Position numbers and translations under genes: made by a program
The notes under the pieces: model-generated
The model's database searches: none
Told to the model about the DNA's origin: nothing
Seen by the model: the letters and a program-made list of their open reading frames with translations, nothing else
From: Stropharia rugosoannulata
Lineage: Eukaryota > Basidiomycota > Agaricomycetes > Agaricales > Strophariaceae
NCBI GenBank assembly: GCA_028532985.1
Contig: JANCIK010000012.1
Span: 620,001 to 684,000, forward strand
Length of the DNA: 64,000 bases
Direction of reading: 5' to 3'
Part shown: piece after piece, positions 1 through 12,933 of the stretch
Layout: each line of letters opens with the position of its first letter
Numbering within the stretch: position 1 is the stretch's first letter

Positions 1-329
1 AAATCAACGCTTTCAAATGAGATACTAGGCCCGTCCGTTGCCCTTCCGAACTTCTTTGGGGATATCATCTGTTTGCTTTGCTTCCAGGACTTTTGAGGTA
101 ATGGACTGAGCATTGTTACCCATAGTACGTCAAGGCCTGCAACAATAGGACTCGGTTTTACTTCCAAGGGGAAATAATAGACAAATTTTCCGTTTCTATC
201 GCATCGAGAAGCAACTGGAGCAACTATATCAATTGTAGCTGCACACTTTGTCAAGAATATGAAAGCTATGAAGTTGACATATCCTATAACATGGGCAATA
301 TGTAAATGTTGAACCAGGCTATGTGGTAT
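1..329 (-). CDS. possible partial gene running off the left edge
   Basis: On the minus strand there is an open frame of about 109 codons from position 329 to the window edge. It begins directly after a TAG that could be a splice acceptor. It has no initiating ATG, so it would have to be an internal exon. The conceptual product has one hydrophobic stretch (around VNFIAFIFLTK) followed by a more polar part. I do not recognise a family. The open frame may be chance. The sequence left of position 1 would settle it. Confidence 0.18.
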   Translation of the reverse strand, partial: MPHSLVQHLHIAHVIGYVNFIAFIFLTKCAATIDIVAPVASRCDRNGKFVYYFPLEVKPSPIVAGLDVLWVTMLSPLPQKSWKQSKQMISPKKFGRATDGPSISFESVD

Positions 330-1884
330 CTAAATCTGCATCTAAAGATCATCCACCAGGTCGGCCTCGTTCCTGGTCTGGCCTTTAATTATACTTCACG
401 CTACAAATAAGTACCTTATTCACTCAAAATTTCCATGATCAGTAGTGTGTCGGATTTAGCTGAAATTACAGGCTTCTAGGGTTCGCCGCCTTGAGGCTGC
501 CCCAAAGCCCCTCGTGAACAAATTTTACTGTCTCTGCCTCGTTATCACATTTAGATAATTCGCGTCTTTTCAGTTCTGTTGGGGCATAGCACGTTGGATA
601 CACATTTGCACGTTCTATCGATAGAAGATTTCAGCATTTATAATTCACAGGTATTAGTTATGCTGTGGATAGGTGCACATATGTAGTGCCAGATCATCAG
701 AGATGCCCCCTCCAATGAAATTTGCAGGGTATGTAGCTCGTACTTTCATTTACCCCTTACACTGTGGCATGTGCAATTGAGTATATACATAGTGCTCCAT
801 CAGATCTTCGAAGAAGATATTCTTGAGCTTGTGCTTATCGATAGATATCTGCTGTACCGATTTTATAAAATACCTTGCAACCGCTTCTACAATAACAAAG
901 GTAACGTTAGTATGTATTTAAAAGTCCCAATCATCACAAATCTGGATGTGAGTTCTCAAGGGGATGGTAATGGTACCTTTCAATTCGCGCCCTTTTTCTT
1001 ATAGGTACATCACATTAAAGAAACACTTGCACCTTCCTCTTGAGTTTCGGACTTCCCGGAGACTCTTCATGACGCTTGCTGGAATGTCATCTAATTGTTT
1101 GAATTTTAGTGTTCAATTAATATGCTGATTACGTCGTTCTAAACGTCTCTGTAAATTTCCAGGATTTGTCACTTTGGGGCAATAGAAGAGCAAGCGAAGA
1201 ATTGACATCAATCTGGATTTCGTCAGAAGTCAGGAAGTCAAAAAGCCGTGGGTTTGCCCAGATCCGATTCCCGTTGGTGTAGAGTTGTATTTTGCAGAAT
1301 TAGACGCACTGGCTTGAAATTTTTTGGTCTAATTCAGACTTTACTTGTGGATTACATTCTGTAGAACATACCCCGCCAGTGCAGTGTGCACCGACCGTTG
1401 GGCTGTGGTGTGGGACTGCTGCCGGAGGCGGTGCCAGCGGCCGCGAGAACGGCCCCTTGTCCAGATTTAGAGTCAAAATCGCTCACGGTGACACATGATA
1501 CAGCAAAATGCATAGATGACGGCGAATCAGCAAGTCTCAAAAGTCTCTCTTCTGCTCGTCGAAGACGTAGCATACCCCACAGCTCTCAGCCAGTGAAAGG
1601 TTGACCCTGCTTCCGGTGAGCGTTATTCATGAACATCGACTCAACATACTCTGATGTTCCTGTTTCGTTGTGCGATCAACCACAGCCCTGGGGTTATTGC
1701 GGTGGCATTGCTTCATCCGCAAATACGTCCCGCTCCTGTGATATATCAGCCCGACTTGACTGGTCTACACTCTACAGAGGTTGAGCCTCCGTCATTCTAT
1801 CATTTCTTGATCTTGTAGACGAAGGTCGATCGCTGAATCAACCTCAACGTCCTGACGTCGCTGCAAAGGACACAAGATCGCGGC
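330..1884. other. intergenic stretch, no supported gene
   Basis: AT-rich sequence with only short open frames that lack splice or start support. A GC-rich patch at about 1,380-1,570 is open on both strands, which is typical of composition rather than coding. The end of this stretch must contain the promoter of the F-box gene that starts at 1885. Confidence 0.5.
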
Positions 1885-4083
1885 ATGTCGCAAACGAATG
1901 ATGTATTTAACGGGAGCAATCCACCAAGCCCACCGCCGCCGGAATACGATGCCATGAGCAGCAGGATGGTCGGGGCTGGCTTCAACCTGTCAGCCTCTGA
2001 CGATATGCTCCATAGCGAATCCCAGCCATATGCAACGATCCCTTTCACCAAGCCCAGGAATATTTCTGCGGTAACCTATGGCGAGATTTATACGCATTGA
2101 TTATATGTCTGATTAATCTATCCTCAGTGGCCTATGACTATGGACATATCACCTCCAGAGGAGGACGTCCTGCCGTCGTCCGACTTTACAGATAGGCTGC
2201 ATACGAACTATATCCCGAACTTATCCGAAATAGCGGCGGTGAAACAATTTGTAGCCGCCGTTAACGAGAAGGTCTCGGCGTATGACGCTCGCATAGAAAA
2301 ATTAGAGGCCGCGCTATCAGAACTGAAGGAGAAACGCGCCAACTTGCACAAAACTGTAGTCGCACACGAGGCGCTTGTATCCCCTCTTCGGCGTCTTCCT
2401 CCAGAGATCCTTCAGCTTATTTTTGTGTGGTGTCTCCCGCAAAACCGAAATGCGGTAATGCATGCCTCTGAAGCACCCGTCCTGCTGGGTCGCATATGCA
2501 GCGAATGGCGCCGTATCTCCCTCGCCACACCGGAACTATGGGCCACGCTGCACATCGTGCCTCCAAACGTCAACTTCACAAACCCCACGACGTCAGCGGT
2601 GCGGTTCCAGGACAAACGTGACCTCGTCAAAACGTGGCTTAGTCGCTCCGGTGCATGCCCACTGAGTATTTCACTTGTCTGGTTTGCAGGTGACTCAGAG
2701 GAGGAGGTAAAACTGTGTGGCACGCTATTGGAGGTTCTTGTCCCACATTGTAGGCAATGGAAGGTGTTGGACTTCCAAGTTCCGCTAAAAATGTTTAAAC
2801 CGTTCATGGGACTCACCGTTGAGGATGCTCCATTCCTTGAAGGGGTTTCTCTTATGGATAACAGAACACCACTGGATGCGGAGGCTGTGGATCGTTGGCC
2901 GGAAAGCCTCTCTTTTGTCGAAGGATCACTATGTCTACGTAACTTCACGCTCACCTTCTTCAGTGGTGGCATCCACCTTCCCACGATACCTTGGCACCAA
3001 CTGACAGTTATTTACCTCGAGTCCAACATCGCGTTCTTTTTCCGTGATGCGCGCGAAATGCTGACGGCGCTCGGTGCGTGCAGCAGCCTCATTAACTGCA
3101 CCCTCAAGTTCCCTCTTTCCCACACGGCATCGCTCCCTCCGTACGACCGTCTTGACTACCCTATAACACTACCTCATCTTCAAGTATTATGCGTCGACGG
3201 GGACCAGCATCTTCATAATACATTCCACATGTCAAATACTTTGGTCAACCTCTGCGCTCCTCAACTTCGGCGGCTCGAGATCCTTGGCCGGTCCGGGAGG
3301 CCGGAGGGCAACATCGTCCCAGAGCCGCTGTGCGCGATTAAGACGCTGCTGCAACGGAGTCGGTGTCCCCTAGAGAAGCTGAATGTGGAATCGATGACGA
3401 TGGTTCCCGAGGAATTTATTGCGTGCTTGCGGCTGGTACCTACACTGACTGAGCTAATTGTGCATAACTGGTCTGTGCGGGTCATGGTGGGCCTTACGCC
3501 GATGGGCGAAGATGAGGTCGACGCGAATGAAGTGGCAGAGAATCAAATATTGAAGGCCCTCACTGTGCCCAAGGATACTGCGAGCGAAGGGGAAGAATGT
3601 GCGATACTGAATGTTGAACGGGATGGTGCGAATTGGATGCCACCAAAAGACGATGATGAATGGGTTGAAGTTATCTCCGCCGCCTCGTCGAGCACCAAGT
3701 GTCAAGACCAGCTCCCCAGTCTACCTCCATCCCCATCTTCCCACTCCCGCTCGTCCCCTGAGCCCTCACCGGTGGACCATCATGATGCTGATGGGCTTGA
3801 TGGACCGCTGTGTCCCAATTTGGAGCGCTTCGACTTCACTCTGTGCGACGCGTCGCAGAGCCTTTTGTGCGACTTTGTCGCCTCGCGGTGGAGCGACCTG
3901 CCAGAAGGTATTACGCAAATCCGGACGGTGAAATGTAATTTTACAGCGTTTGAGGACGAGGCGGTCAAGGCGCGGATGCAGCGATTTCGCTCGGAAGGAC
4001 TGGACGCTTTCGTCACATATCAAGTTCCGATAAACGATGATGTGAATCCGTCCCCGTGGACGGGGCTCGAGGGGCCCCCATAA
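1885..4083 (+). CDS. F-box domain protein with N-terminal coiled coil
   Basis: Two exons, 1885-2070 and 2128-4083, joined in frame over a 57-nt intron (GTAACC..CTCAG), give 713 aa. A charged heptad-like region at about residues 95-140 precedes an F-box (core LRRLPPEILQLIF, about 149-161). A long region follows with the scattered LRR-like pattern usual in Agaricomycete F-box proteins, then an acidic, Ser/Pro-rich linker near residues 575-625. Such proteins normally link substrates to an SCF (Skp1-Cullin-F-box) ubiquitin ligase. This is family knowledge; no substrate can be named. The start was taken upstream of the first exon-2 methionine because the frame and splice sites support the extra 62 residues. 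The family is strongly expanded in mushrooms, so orthology is uncertain. Confidence 0.88.
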
Positions 4084-5284
4084 TCCCCTGTCCTTGTATG
4101 ATGAATGTATGTTTTTTTTCTTAGATGGCTTGATGTCAGCGGGTTCGTCATTGTACTATAAGTCTCTTTCACTAGTCTCGGGGATTTCTTGTGTATTGTA
4201 TCGTGTGTTACTCAGTACTTGGCATTTGCTACCTCTTCATTCTCGCTCTCTTCAATAGAGTGAGTCCTCTATTCACAAAGATGGTTGGGTTCTGGAATGT
4301 AGTCTACTCATGTGCGTTTGTTTAACAAAAATATGTTGTACGATCTACAGTGGCACTGCTACTTTGTTCTTCGGGTATTGCTGCTCCTGAGAGACGCCCG
4401 TCCTCGGCCTGTATATTTTACAACTCTGTGATATCGAAGGCGCTGATCTCATATATCATCGAAGGGTCGTACATCTCGCATGAATTCGAATGAACAAAAC
4501 AAGGACGATGTACTTGAAGCAGTCACCCAGCCGGAACTGAGATGATGTTAAATGCTTAACGAAGATGTGTTGTTCTCATCATGCGCAGCGTGGTAAGCTT
4601 CGGAGAAACAGCTGAGCAACGGTTTCATCATAGGATTTGTGGCCAGTGGGGAGTAAATCTACTTCTCTGGATTGTGATGCGGGAATAGACTTGATCCAGT
4701 CCAGCCTATAAGCTATAGCATGAGATGTAGCTGGGTATAAGAGAATACAGCCATGTCAAAAGCTATGTAGATAAAACACGCTTGGCTCTAGATAACTTGT
4801 ACTTGTACGCTTTGTATTGTACATTTGAGTTATTAATACTCTAGATATCATGAAGTATACGCGTTGAAGCTCATTGACCATCTGTAAGGTATTCAACTGT
4901 AGAACTGATGTCGATGAGCGCTCGCATGTTGCTCGCATGACGTTTATGATGTTTTTAGGGTGACATTTATTTATGACATATCAGATGAAGGTTAAAAATG
5001 AAGAAGTCGGTGCAACTTAATTAAAATACATCTGAAGAAAGGTTATATAACGAAAGTTTGAATCGAGCTGGGGAAGGGCCAGTCGAGCTAGAAGGAGTTA
5101 AATTCCGCAGAGGTAGTAAAGTAAACGTCCTAACATAATATTGGTGTGTTAAGTGATGTGGAGATCAAACTTCAATTTTATACATAAATGTAAGATGAGA
5201 TGGACTAAAATCACAATGAAGAATGCAAGATATCAACAGAAATGCAAAGATAAGAAAAACCTACTTGGGATGTCTCCCCATTTG
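4084..5284. other. intergenic, no gene seen
   Basis: Follows the F-box stop. It is AT-rich, with only short unsupported frames on both strands. It should hold the 3'UTR of the F-box gene and of the convergent minus-strand gene ending at 5285. Confidence 0.5.
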
Positions 5285-6757
5285 TCATAACCGCAGCACC
5301 GGCGGGCGATGGACCATAGATGATGTTGACATGGAAGAGTTCCGACTGGTCTGCCCCCTTGTCCGCGGACCAAGAGGACCGCATTGCGGTGAGCGCGCAG
5401 ACGAAGCAGGTCGTAGAGTAGTATGAAGTTGAGCCTGTTGAACCACAGGACTCTGCGCCACTTCTGGCTTCGAAGGTACCGGCATCGATACAATATTCTG
5501 CGACCGACAAATGGGCTGCTGTACCGAAGGCTGTGCAGGGACCGGCGTCGATGAACGCGAAGTAGGTTTACTTTCTGGTGGTATGCTGGGCAACCGGCGC
5601 CGCGAACTGGGCGTGGACTCGGATCTTTGGAGTGTCTGCGGTTGTGGTGTAGGTTTTGGTGTTGATGTATCATGGTTCCGTCCGCAGTCCCTGTTATTCA
5701 CCGATGCGGCCCGGGTATGTGTAGGCCGCGTCGGTACAGCGCTCGCGACTACTGGTTGTGTTGCTTGCACTGGCTCTGGGTTTTTGCGTATAGGGGAAGG
5801 TGACCGCGTCACGCGCGGCGGAGTGGGTGGTCGGGTGCGTTCCGGAGCCGGTGGCGCCGCCGGTCGCGTAGTCGCGTCCGTGTCAGCAGGGGCGTCTAAG
5901 CCTGGCGGAGGCACTGACGACGACCTCCGGTTTGCTGGCTTGCGAGGTTGTGGAGTTTCGGGCGTTTGTGTGATTGATGTTGGCCGCGAGAAGCGCTTCG
6001 ACGGTATTTGCAAAATTGGCGCGGCCTTAAGGCGCGCCGATCGCGGTTGCATGGTGCGCATGGCGCTGAGGTCGAGTCTTGGCGAGTCTGGATAAATTCC
6101 GTACCATTCCAAAAAGCTCAGCGTCGCCGAGGCTGAGTAAATAGTGACGGGAGAGGGCGATTTCTCGTTCCCGTTGCCTACGCTCGATGCCGTTTGGATT
6201 TGTAATGGAGAGTCCAGTGTACTCGATGTACCGCTCGTGGAGGGGGGAGAAAGGGCCGAAGAATGAGGATAACGAATGTGATGGGAAATGCCTTCAGTTT
6301 CCAGGATTTTGGACAGTTGTTGCTGTATCTCGCCAGAGAAGTCCTCTGTCGAGTGCTCAAAGAGCGCCTTCAGAGAAATGGGGCGTACAGCGCCGCGTTT
6401 GCCCAAGCCCATTCCCTTCCATGCTATGGCCGAGTCGCGCTTCATAAGCAATGGCGCGATGGATGGAGGAGATGCGATGAGGCTGCTGGGTTTCGAATCA
6501 GTAGCCCCATTACCGGCGTTCTGTACTCTCATTTTCTCCAGCTCCTCCGTCAACCACGCTACCTGTTCAGCGTCCACATCCTCCGGAAAGTCTCCTTCGT
6601 CCTCGTCGTCATCCCCCCACGACTCGGGATCGTTGAATATCTTCTCTGCAATCGCGCTGCCGGGGATGTTGCTGAACACAGCGGTCATTGGCGCCGCCGA
6701 CATCAGGGGAGAGTCGAGGACATCCAGGTCAGGGAAATTGAATTTTCCAGGCATCAT
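5285..6757 (-). CDS. hypothetical disordered Pro/Ser/Arg-rich protein
   Basis: A single uninterrupted frame of 490 codons beginning with two adjacent ATGs (6757 and 6754). The first 100 residues are the most ordered part: a hydrophobic N-terminus, an acidic patch (WGDDDEDEGDFPEDVD at about 47-62) and a short helix rich in Glu and Leu. A second ordered stretch, around LSFLEWYGIYPDSPRLDLSAM, sits near the middle. The rest is low-complexity Pro, Ser, Thr and Arg with many SP and TP dipeptides, which would suit phosphorylation. I do not recognise a domain. The long open frame opposite strong composition bias, and the defined start, make it a likely gene. A small intron near the 3' end cannot be excluded, because a usable frame continues to about 5233. 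Confidence 0.7.
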   Translation of the reverse strand: MMPGKFNFPDLDVLDSPLMSAAPMTAVFSNIPGSAIAEKIFNDPESWGDDDEDEGDFPEDVDAEQVAWLTEELEKMRVQNAGNGATDSKPSSLIASPPSIAPLLMKRDSAIAWKGMGLGKRGAVRPISLKALFEHSTEDFSGEIQQQLSKILETEGISHHIRYPHSSALSPPSTSGTSSTLDSPLQIQTASSVGNGNEKSPSPVTIYSASATLSFLEWYGIYPDSPRLDLSAMRTMQPRSARLKAAPILQIPSKRFSRPTSITQTPETPQPRKPANRRSSSVPPPGLDAPADTDATTRPAAPPAPERTRPPTPPRVTRSPSPIRKNPEPVQATQPVVASAVPTRPTHTRAASVNNRDCGRNHDTSTPKPTPQPQTLQRSESTPSSRRRLPSIPPESKPTSRSSTPVPAQPSVQQPICRSQNIVSMPVPSKPEVAQSPVVQQAQLHTTLRPASSARSPQCGPLGPRTRGQTSRNSSMSTSSMVHRPPVLRL

Positions 6758-9647
6758 CGTTTCTTGGGGATGGAAGTATAGGACGAATGAACGACTTGTT
6801 TGTCTACAGTTCCAGACTGCTGATGTAGGATAAAGCCAGTAATCCTTTCTAGAAGAGGGAGCGAGGAGAGCGCAAAGTGGACAACCTTGAAAGAGAAATC
6901 AGTAGACGGAAATAATACGTTCCTATATATGTTCCGAATGGTTAGAGTGGCCAGATCCTGGTAACTAGGCCTAAAATGGGCCGTGACTCTGAGGCTTTGA
7001 CACCGCCGCATTTTGATCTCCTTGAAACCATTACGCAACCATTTCAAGTTCAACTGTTGTATGTGGACTACTCAAATCTGCTCTGGTTCCTGTGTAGGTG
7101 TAGTCAGATCGCTTTCGGATGCACAATACTCGTATTTGCTACGCAATCGTTCATCAGAGACAGTTACTAATCATCCATTTAGCCTCAATGCCTAAGAAAC
7201 GGCGAACCTCTTAGTATCCGACAGGTTCGCTTACTACTTACTACATTACTGTTTCATCAATTTCTTAGCACCACTACTATGTAGCTGCAGGTGGGGCCGT
7301 GTCAGCATTCGCGGCAGGGAGCGGACACTACAGAAAATCAGTACATAATACCTAACAAAAGAACTCGTGGCTTTTTTATAAACATATAACGTATTTACTC
7401 ACCCAACAGGAAGTAAAACACCGGAGGATCATGCATCATGGGCTGATGCGCATCTGCGTGGTCAATTGCGTGTGTAACGCCATCACTTTGTAAGGGGACT
7501 AACAGGGGTAAGTAGACATAACGTCTATTCTTGTCCACAGGAGCTTTCAATTTCATTACAAGTAATGGTTTCTGTCGGAGTACTGGGCACTAGACTGTCT
7601 GTCAGCGGTACGGCCGCAGACAGAAACCTGTGCAAGGACTCACATATCTGGATTTAGCGTCTTGAAGCTTCATATGCGATATGTGAAGATTGAGGACACT
7701 CAGCGACCTCTTGCAAGTTACCGAGCTTTGATGCGCCCCGACCTTGACATCATAAATCAAGATGGCGGTTATCCCGGATCTGTATGGTGTTGGTCCTTCA
7801 AATACTCGTGAAAGGCGTTTGCAGATTGAAACAGCAGCCTCAGATGTAATCATGTCATTGACTGTAGAGTACTGTATGTTGAAAAATAGCTACAATACAT
7901 TATTAACTATATCTCTATATTTCAGTATCCATTTGGATAGTAACCGCTAATGTGACAGTCGGGGGCTCACTATTTTTTGCAATCACGAACTTTCATTGAA
8001 TAAGGCTGGTCATGACCGTTACAAGTTCAATCTAAATCATGATATTCGTGTATGCAATGTTCCACATGCGTCTTGTACTGGTCAATCACTTCAAAAAAGA
8101 GCATTGTAGCCCCCCGAACACAAATGCGTCTTGTCAACCTGCATTGACCAACAGTTAAATCAACTAAAGATACAAGGTATCCAGCTAGAAACACAAGGCG
8201 TTAGAGCCATATCGATCCAGTACCCAGCTTCAAAATCAGTCATGTAGCTCGGATAGTGGCACGCCGTCGAGTACCACTCGTTTATGGTAGTGTGCACTTA
8301 ATGGTGTGTTTCAATTGTGTGAATTGAATAACTGTAGCTAGACGGGGCTCTGTGCATGCGGATGTCATCCAATAATACTTAATCATAGTCAGCGATTGAT
8401 TGCGGTAGTAACTAGTTCACCGTACACTGTACTCAAATGCTGCAGTAGTAATATACAACGCGCAAGTAGTAGGCACTACTAACAGTTTGAGTTAGCGCCC
8501 AGACTGGTTACTTTTGATTGGGATGGTCAAGGTAGTCTGTCAGTGAATACTTACTACCGACGTGCACTTAACACAGCCCTGCTTCGGAGTCCTTAACTAT
8601 TTCCGATTCGGTTCGAGGTATGTATAGGTATTTATTTCTAAATTAGGGAACTGTCCGTCGTTGTCAAGGAGTCCAGACGGTAACCGTAGCGGAGCGTGTG
8701 TACTGTGTGAGACTGTGTGATAAGAGGTGATAGCCCGCCGCGGAGTCTAGTAGTGGGTCTGTACCTGAAGGGGATGGTGGGAGATGGTACAATATAGGCG
8801 GTGGCGTAGAGCTGATAAAACATAGGAAAGATGTTGTGGGCGTTCCGGAGCGTTGCATCAGCTACCGACTGAATTTAATTGTGGCACTGTTAAATTGTTA
8901 ATTTACATAAAGTGAACAGTGGTACTGTTGGACCATGGAAGACAGCAAACACTTTGAAAAGATTGTGTAGCATAGGTTAATGAGATGGGTGAAGAGTGAA
9001 GGCACAGCTGAACATAGGTTCTCAAATGTAATCTCTCAGATGCTATTCCGTGTTCACGCACTGCCTTTGAATATAAAGAGGCAAGAATGCGATAAGTACG
9101 TTGTCTGATTTATCTAAGCTGCGGTGTGCTTGATAAACAAAAACAAGACTATACGCTGTGTCATATTTATCGCTGTGGACAACAATCATCGCGTGATAGT
9201 ATACTCTACAAGGGACTTCTTTTAGATAAAGTCCAAGGTTTGCCCAGTACCATCTCGGACCATTGTGTAAATACAAAGAGTCAGTTGTTGCCGATAAAAC
9301 GCTCTTGTGTAGTATATCTCTTGTTCGCATTTGCTTCGTATGGATGTTAATGTTGTAATCAGATTAACCTGAAGCATCGAGTTAGCATCAACTCAACATC
9401 CACTAACGTTTTTGCTGCGGTTCAGATGGATGATATTTGAAGAAGGCCCGCGTCTGTCTCCCAGTGCGACGGCAGATTTAGCACTGAGCATAACATCTGA
9501 ATCATCTGCTGGGGGTTGTAACATGCACTCTAAAAATTTGCATCTCGGGTGTTGGGAGTTGAGAGTTGGTCGGGAAACTCCAAGGAAACTCATAGTATTA
9601 GATTGATTTTGGACCTTTGGTATTAGAGGGTATTGGATATTGGTTCG
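6758..9647. other. 2.9-kb intergenic region, no supported gene
   Basis: Only short frames without consistent splice or start signals. Around 8,270-8,600 the sequence is rich in GTAGTA/TAGTAC-type short motifs. I could not find a tRNA fold or transposon ends. It may contain decayed sequence that I cannot identify. Confidence 0.4.
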
Positions 9648-11913
9648 ATGCCTCACAGACAGATGCGGCAAAATCCGAGCGGCGCGGCAAGCGTCATCGA
9701 CCTCGTGCAGCAGTATCGCTCACTGGGACGGCCATCATCAATGAGGACAGCAGCGTCGCTGTATGCTTTCCCAACTGCATATCGCGTATTTTTACTGGGT
9801 CTTCTGCTCTATACGTGTACTCCCGCTACAGGACTTGAAGTAGACCCTGCAATAACTGCAGATGACCTGCCAAACTGTGATGCACATCCTGGAACTCTGA
9901 ATGGCTTGGGCTCTGGTACACCGTTTGCGGAGGTCTCGTGTCATTTATCACAAGATAACCGCTCATGCACAAGTGTGCAATCTGAAGCTCAGCATGACCA
10001 TCTACTGGGAGTTAACCTGCCTGTGAGCAACTCCACGAAATCGTTCTGGCTAAACACACCTGGAGCAAACCCCTTAGCCGAGGCCGGAAGCCAGGGCGAA
10101 ATGACTCAAGATGCGGATGTATGCGTCATCGGAAGTGGAATAACGGGTGTCAGTGCTGCTTGGCATCTTGCGCGTACTTTGCATGGAAATGTAACGCCTT
10201 CAGGGGGAAACTCAGATGAGCCTAGTATTGTGATACTAGAGGCACGGGAATTTTGTACGTTATTCTACATTTTCACGACGCATATATGCACTAAAATTCA
10301 TGCCGCCAGGCTCTGGTGCCACAGGTGAACAATTTTGACATTCCAAATCAACAGAGAGCACGATTTCAACTTATGAACCATTCACTGCAGGCCGAAATGG
10401 TGGACATCTCGTGCGCAATGTTTTCTCCCATTTCGTGGCCCGGGAATCTGTCCACAATACATCCGAGGCCGTTAAGACGTACCTCTTGGAGAAACATACA
10501 GCTGAAGACCTCGTGAACTTCATCCTCCAGCGAAATCTGCAGAACAAGCTTGATCTTGTAGAAGGGGGACGCATCTCTTTGTTTGCCACTGAAGAAGAAG
10601 AACTGAATGCAAAGAAGGACTATGAGGCAGCTATGTTTGCAGGATTAGACCCTGGTGGAGTTCGGTGGATCACAAATGAGGAATTGAGAATGGTAAATGC
10701 TCATCTCCAAGGCAAGCATTGCTGCATTTCACTGAATCCCGACGTAGGTGTACGGACTCAGTCCATCTTTGAACTATACCGGCGTCTGGTTTGTTGGACA
10801 CAATCTTTGGCCATGCAAACTAGTTACGGAATTGCTATACGATGCACAAAGTGCCGGACACGTCTCGTTACACACCAAGACACCTGTGACAAGCATTTCA
10901 CCGGCGCGGGATATGGAGTTCAGTTCCCGAGATCAGCAACCCCTCTCCGGATCGCCGAATAACAGGCGCTGGACTTTGCATACGCCTCGGGGAGATATTC
11001 AATGTTCATATGTGGTTCACGCAACGAATGCCTATGCAGGACATCTTCTTCCATTCCTCTCTGATAAAGACCCAGACGTTAGCCGCTTTGCTACAAATGC
11101 GGGAGGAGCACCCACTGTGGATAGCGGTGATAATGCTGAAGATCTTCGTACCGCCAATGCACGGCGAAGACACGCCATTGTGCCAACACGCGGGCAGGTC
11201 GGTGCGGTCAGGGCAACGGCAGATCCTTCAGTAGTCGGCTGGCTCAACGCCTGGGATGGGAATGAAGGGTCTGAGTATTGGTTTCCGAGATACCAGGACA
11301 CTCGGGGATCATCTGGGGAGACTCGAAATCCGCTTATCATTTTTGGTGGTGGACGGGAGTCCTCCGGAGGCCGGTTGGAAATGAATACAGTGGATGATTC
11401 TGTACTGAATCCCTATGTCAGCAGGGCTCTGCGGGGCTTCTTGCCCGCACTGTTCCCGGACTACTTCACGGCAGATGATAGTAGCTGGGAGATGGAGTGG
11501 GTGAGCCCATTTTTCTTTGGTTTGCGCTGATGCCGGGATACACTGAACACTGTTTTGTAGACCGGAATAATGGGGTTCACGGAGTCAGATGATCCTTATG
11601 TATGCCCTTCTATTCTTTTATATTGCACTAGATTTTTCTAACTTATTTTAAGGTTGGGCCCGTGGGTCCCCTGCTTGGTGAAAATGGTAATAACCACTTG
11701 GACGGACAATACATTGCTGCTGGTTATTCAGGTCATGGCATGCCTCGAGCCTATGCCTGGTATGTCTTTTTTCTGTCTTTGAAGTTGAGTATCTGACCTC
11801 CATTTTGCAGTGCGGAGGCCGTTGTAGGGATGATTGTAGCAGACATGCATGGAATCCCCTGGGATCTACCAGAATGGCTTCCAGCAAGTTACCTCACCAC
11901 CTCGAAGGACTAA
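9648..11913 (+). CDS. FAD-dependent oxidoreductase (DAO family), putatively secreted
   Basis: Seven exons: 9648-10254, 10310-10324, 10391-10692, 10748-11500, 11561-11599, 11653-11759 and 11811-11913 (641 aa). The FAD-binding Rossmann motif VCVIGSGITGVSAAWHLA lies at about residues 159-176. The characteristic SGATGRNGGHL motif is split across exons 1-3, with exon 2 only 15 nt long. The C-terminal block with GYSGHGMPRAYACAEAV closes the FAD site as in D-amino-acid oxidase/glycine oxidase-like (DAO) enzymes. The substrate is unknown. Before the domain, a hydrophobic stretch (YRVFLLGLLLYT) after Met at 9741 looks like a signal peptide. A shorter 610-aa start there is plausible and would make the enzyme secreted. 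The first in-frame ATG is 9648. Splices were chosen by frame and motif continuity. Confidence 0.9.
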
Positions 11914-12933
11914 AATTTTATAATACATATGGTAGGTCATGTTATAGCTGTAAGGAGGGAGACATATTAGACATACTTACTTTTGACTTTACCTGTCTCT
12001 TTATCCATGTTTCTGTTGGAAGAGCTACTGTTGCTTTATTTCTTGCTTTTGATGAAGTTCTTTTGGGTTTCTTTCCCCCCACGAAGTACCCAATCGACAG
12101 ACTCATCAGCAAGCATAATCAAAATAATAAACAAGGTGATAACGACATAGAATACATCTGTTCTCGAATTTTCCCGCACTGCACGCAAGCTGAACGGAGG
12201 TGGAAAACTGGAAAAGCTTGAAGTTTAATCAACCACTCTGTAGAATGTAATAACAAGGAATCACATGCTATACTCATAATACTGGCGTCTAGATTCCGAT
12301 ATTTTTGCAGAGTTATCTATATGCGTAGTATTAAGTAGTATTGGACTCACCGTGGCGTTGCCAGCTGATATCGCTGAGTGCTATAAAGCCCAATATTGTA
12401 ATCTGCACTATGCGGTCTGATGTGCCCCTGTCCATGATTATCCACGTGGACCACCACATTACGTAAGACATGTCCCAAGCCCGCACCGAGAAGACGAACA
12501 TACACTTTCGTTGGAGTTATTCTCGTTGAGATCCGGATTTCCATGCTTTTTCGTGTCACAGTACCTCAGGTAGGCTGTATGATGTCATGAACTCTCTATA
12601 CTATAACTGAATCGTGCTTTAGACCGTCTAAAAGGCCAGAAATCAACATCCACATATCCGGCGAAGCGTTCGCGTGACAATTATCTGGCATCTCGAAGCG
12701 AGACAACGCGTCTAGTGGGCTCTATCATACATATCAGCTATCTCTACATTATTATCTAGACAATTGTCGCGTGGCGGTGCCCCCAAGAAGCGACCCGCCG
12801 TGTTGTGACACTGTTGCCCGTCAAGGTCGTATGCCCCGACTTAGCTAATATCGTCCCGCTCCCTCGGCTCGGATCTCAAGGGGCGCTTATAAGGAGTAAC
12901 ACAAAGCGCCTCCCCCTGCGGGCGTTACCAACT
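11914..12933. other. intergenic between oxidoreductase and saccharopine dehydrogenase
   Basis: No gene supported. Holds the 3' end of the oxidoreductase and the promoter of the next gene. Short frames here do not continue across plausible introns. Confidence 0.5.

Noticed and set aside
2412..2984. 190-codon frame opposite the F-box gene
   Set aside because: Shadow of the well-supported plus-strand coding exon; no start or splice logic of its own.
5511..6781. Long plus-strand frames (up to 194 codons) rich in Gly, Val and Arg
   Set aside because: Antisense to the Pro/Ser/Arg-rich minus-strand gene; their composition is the mirror of that bias.
9642..9652. GGTTCGATGCC, a tRNA B-box-like string
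   Set aside because: No A box at the right distance and no cloverleaf; it overlaps the start of the oxidoreductase gene.
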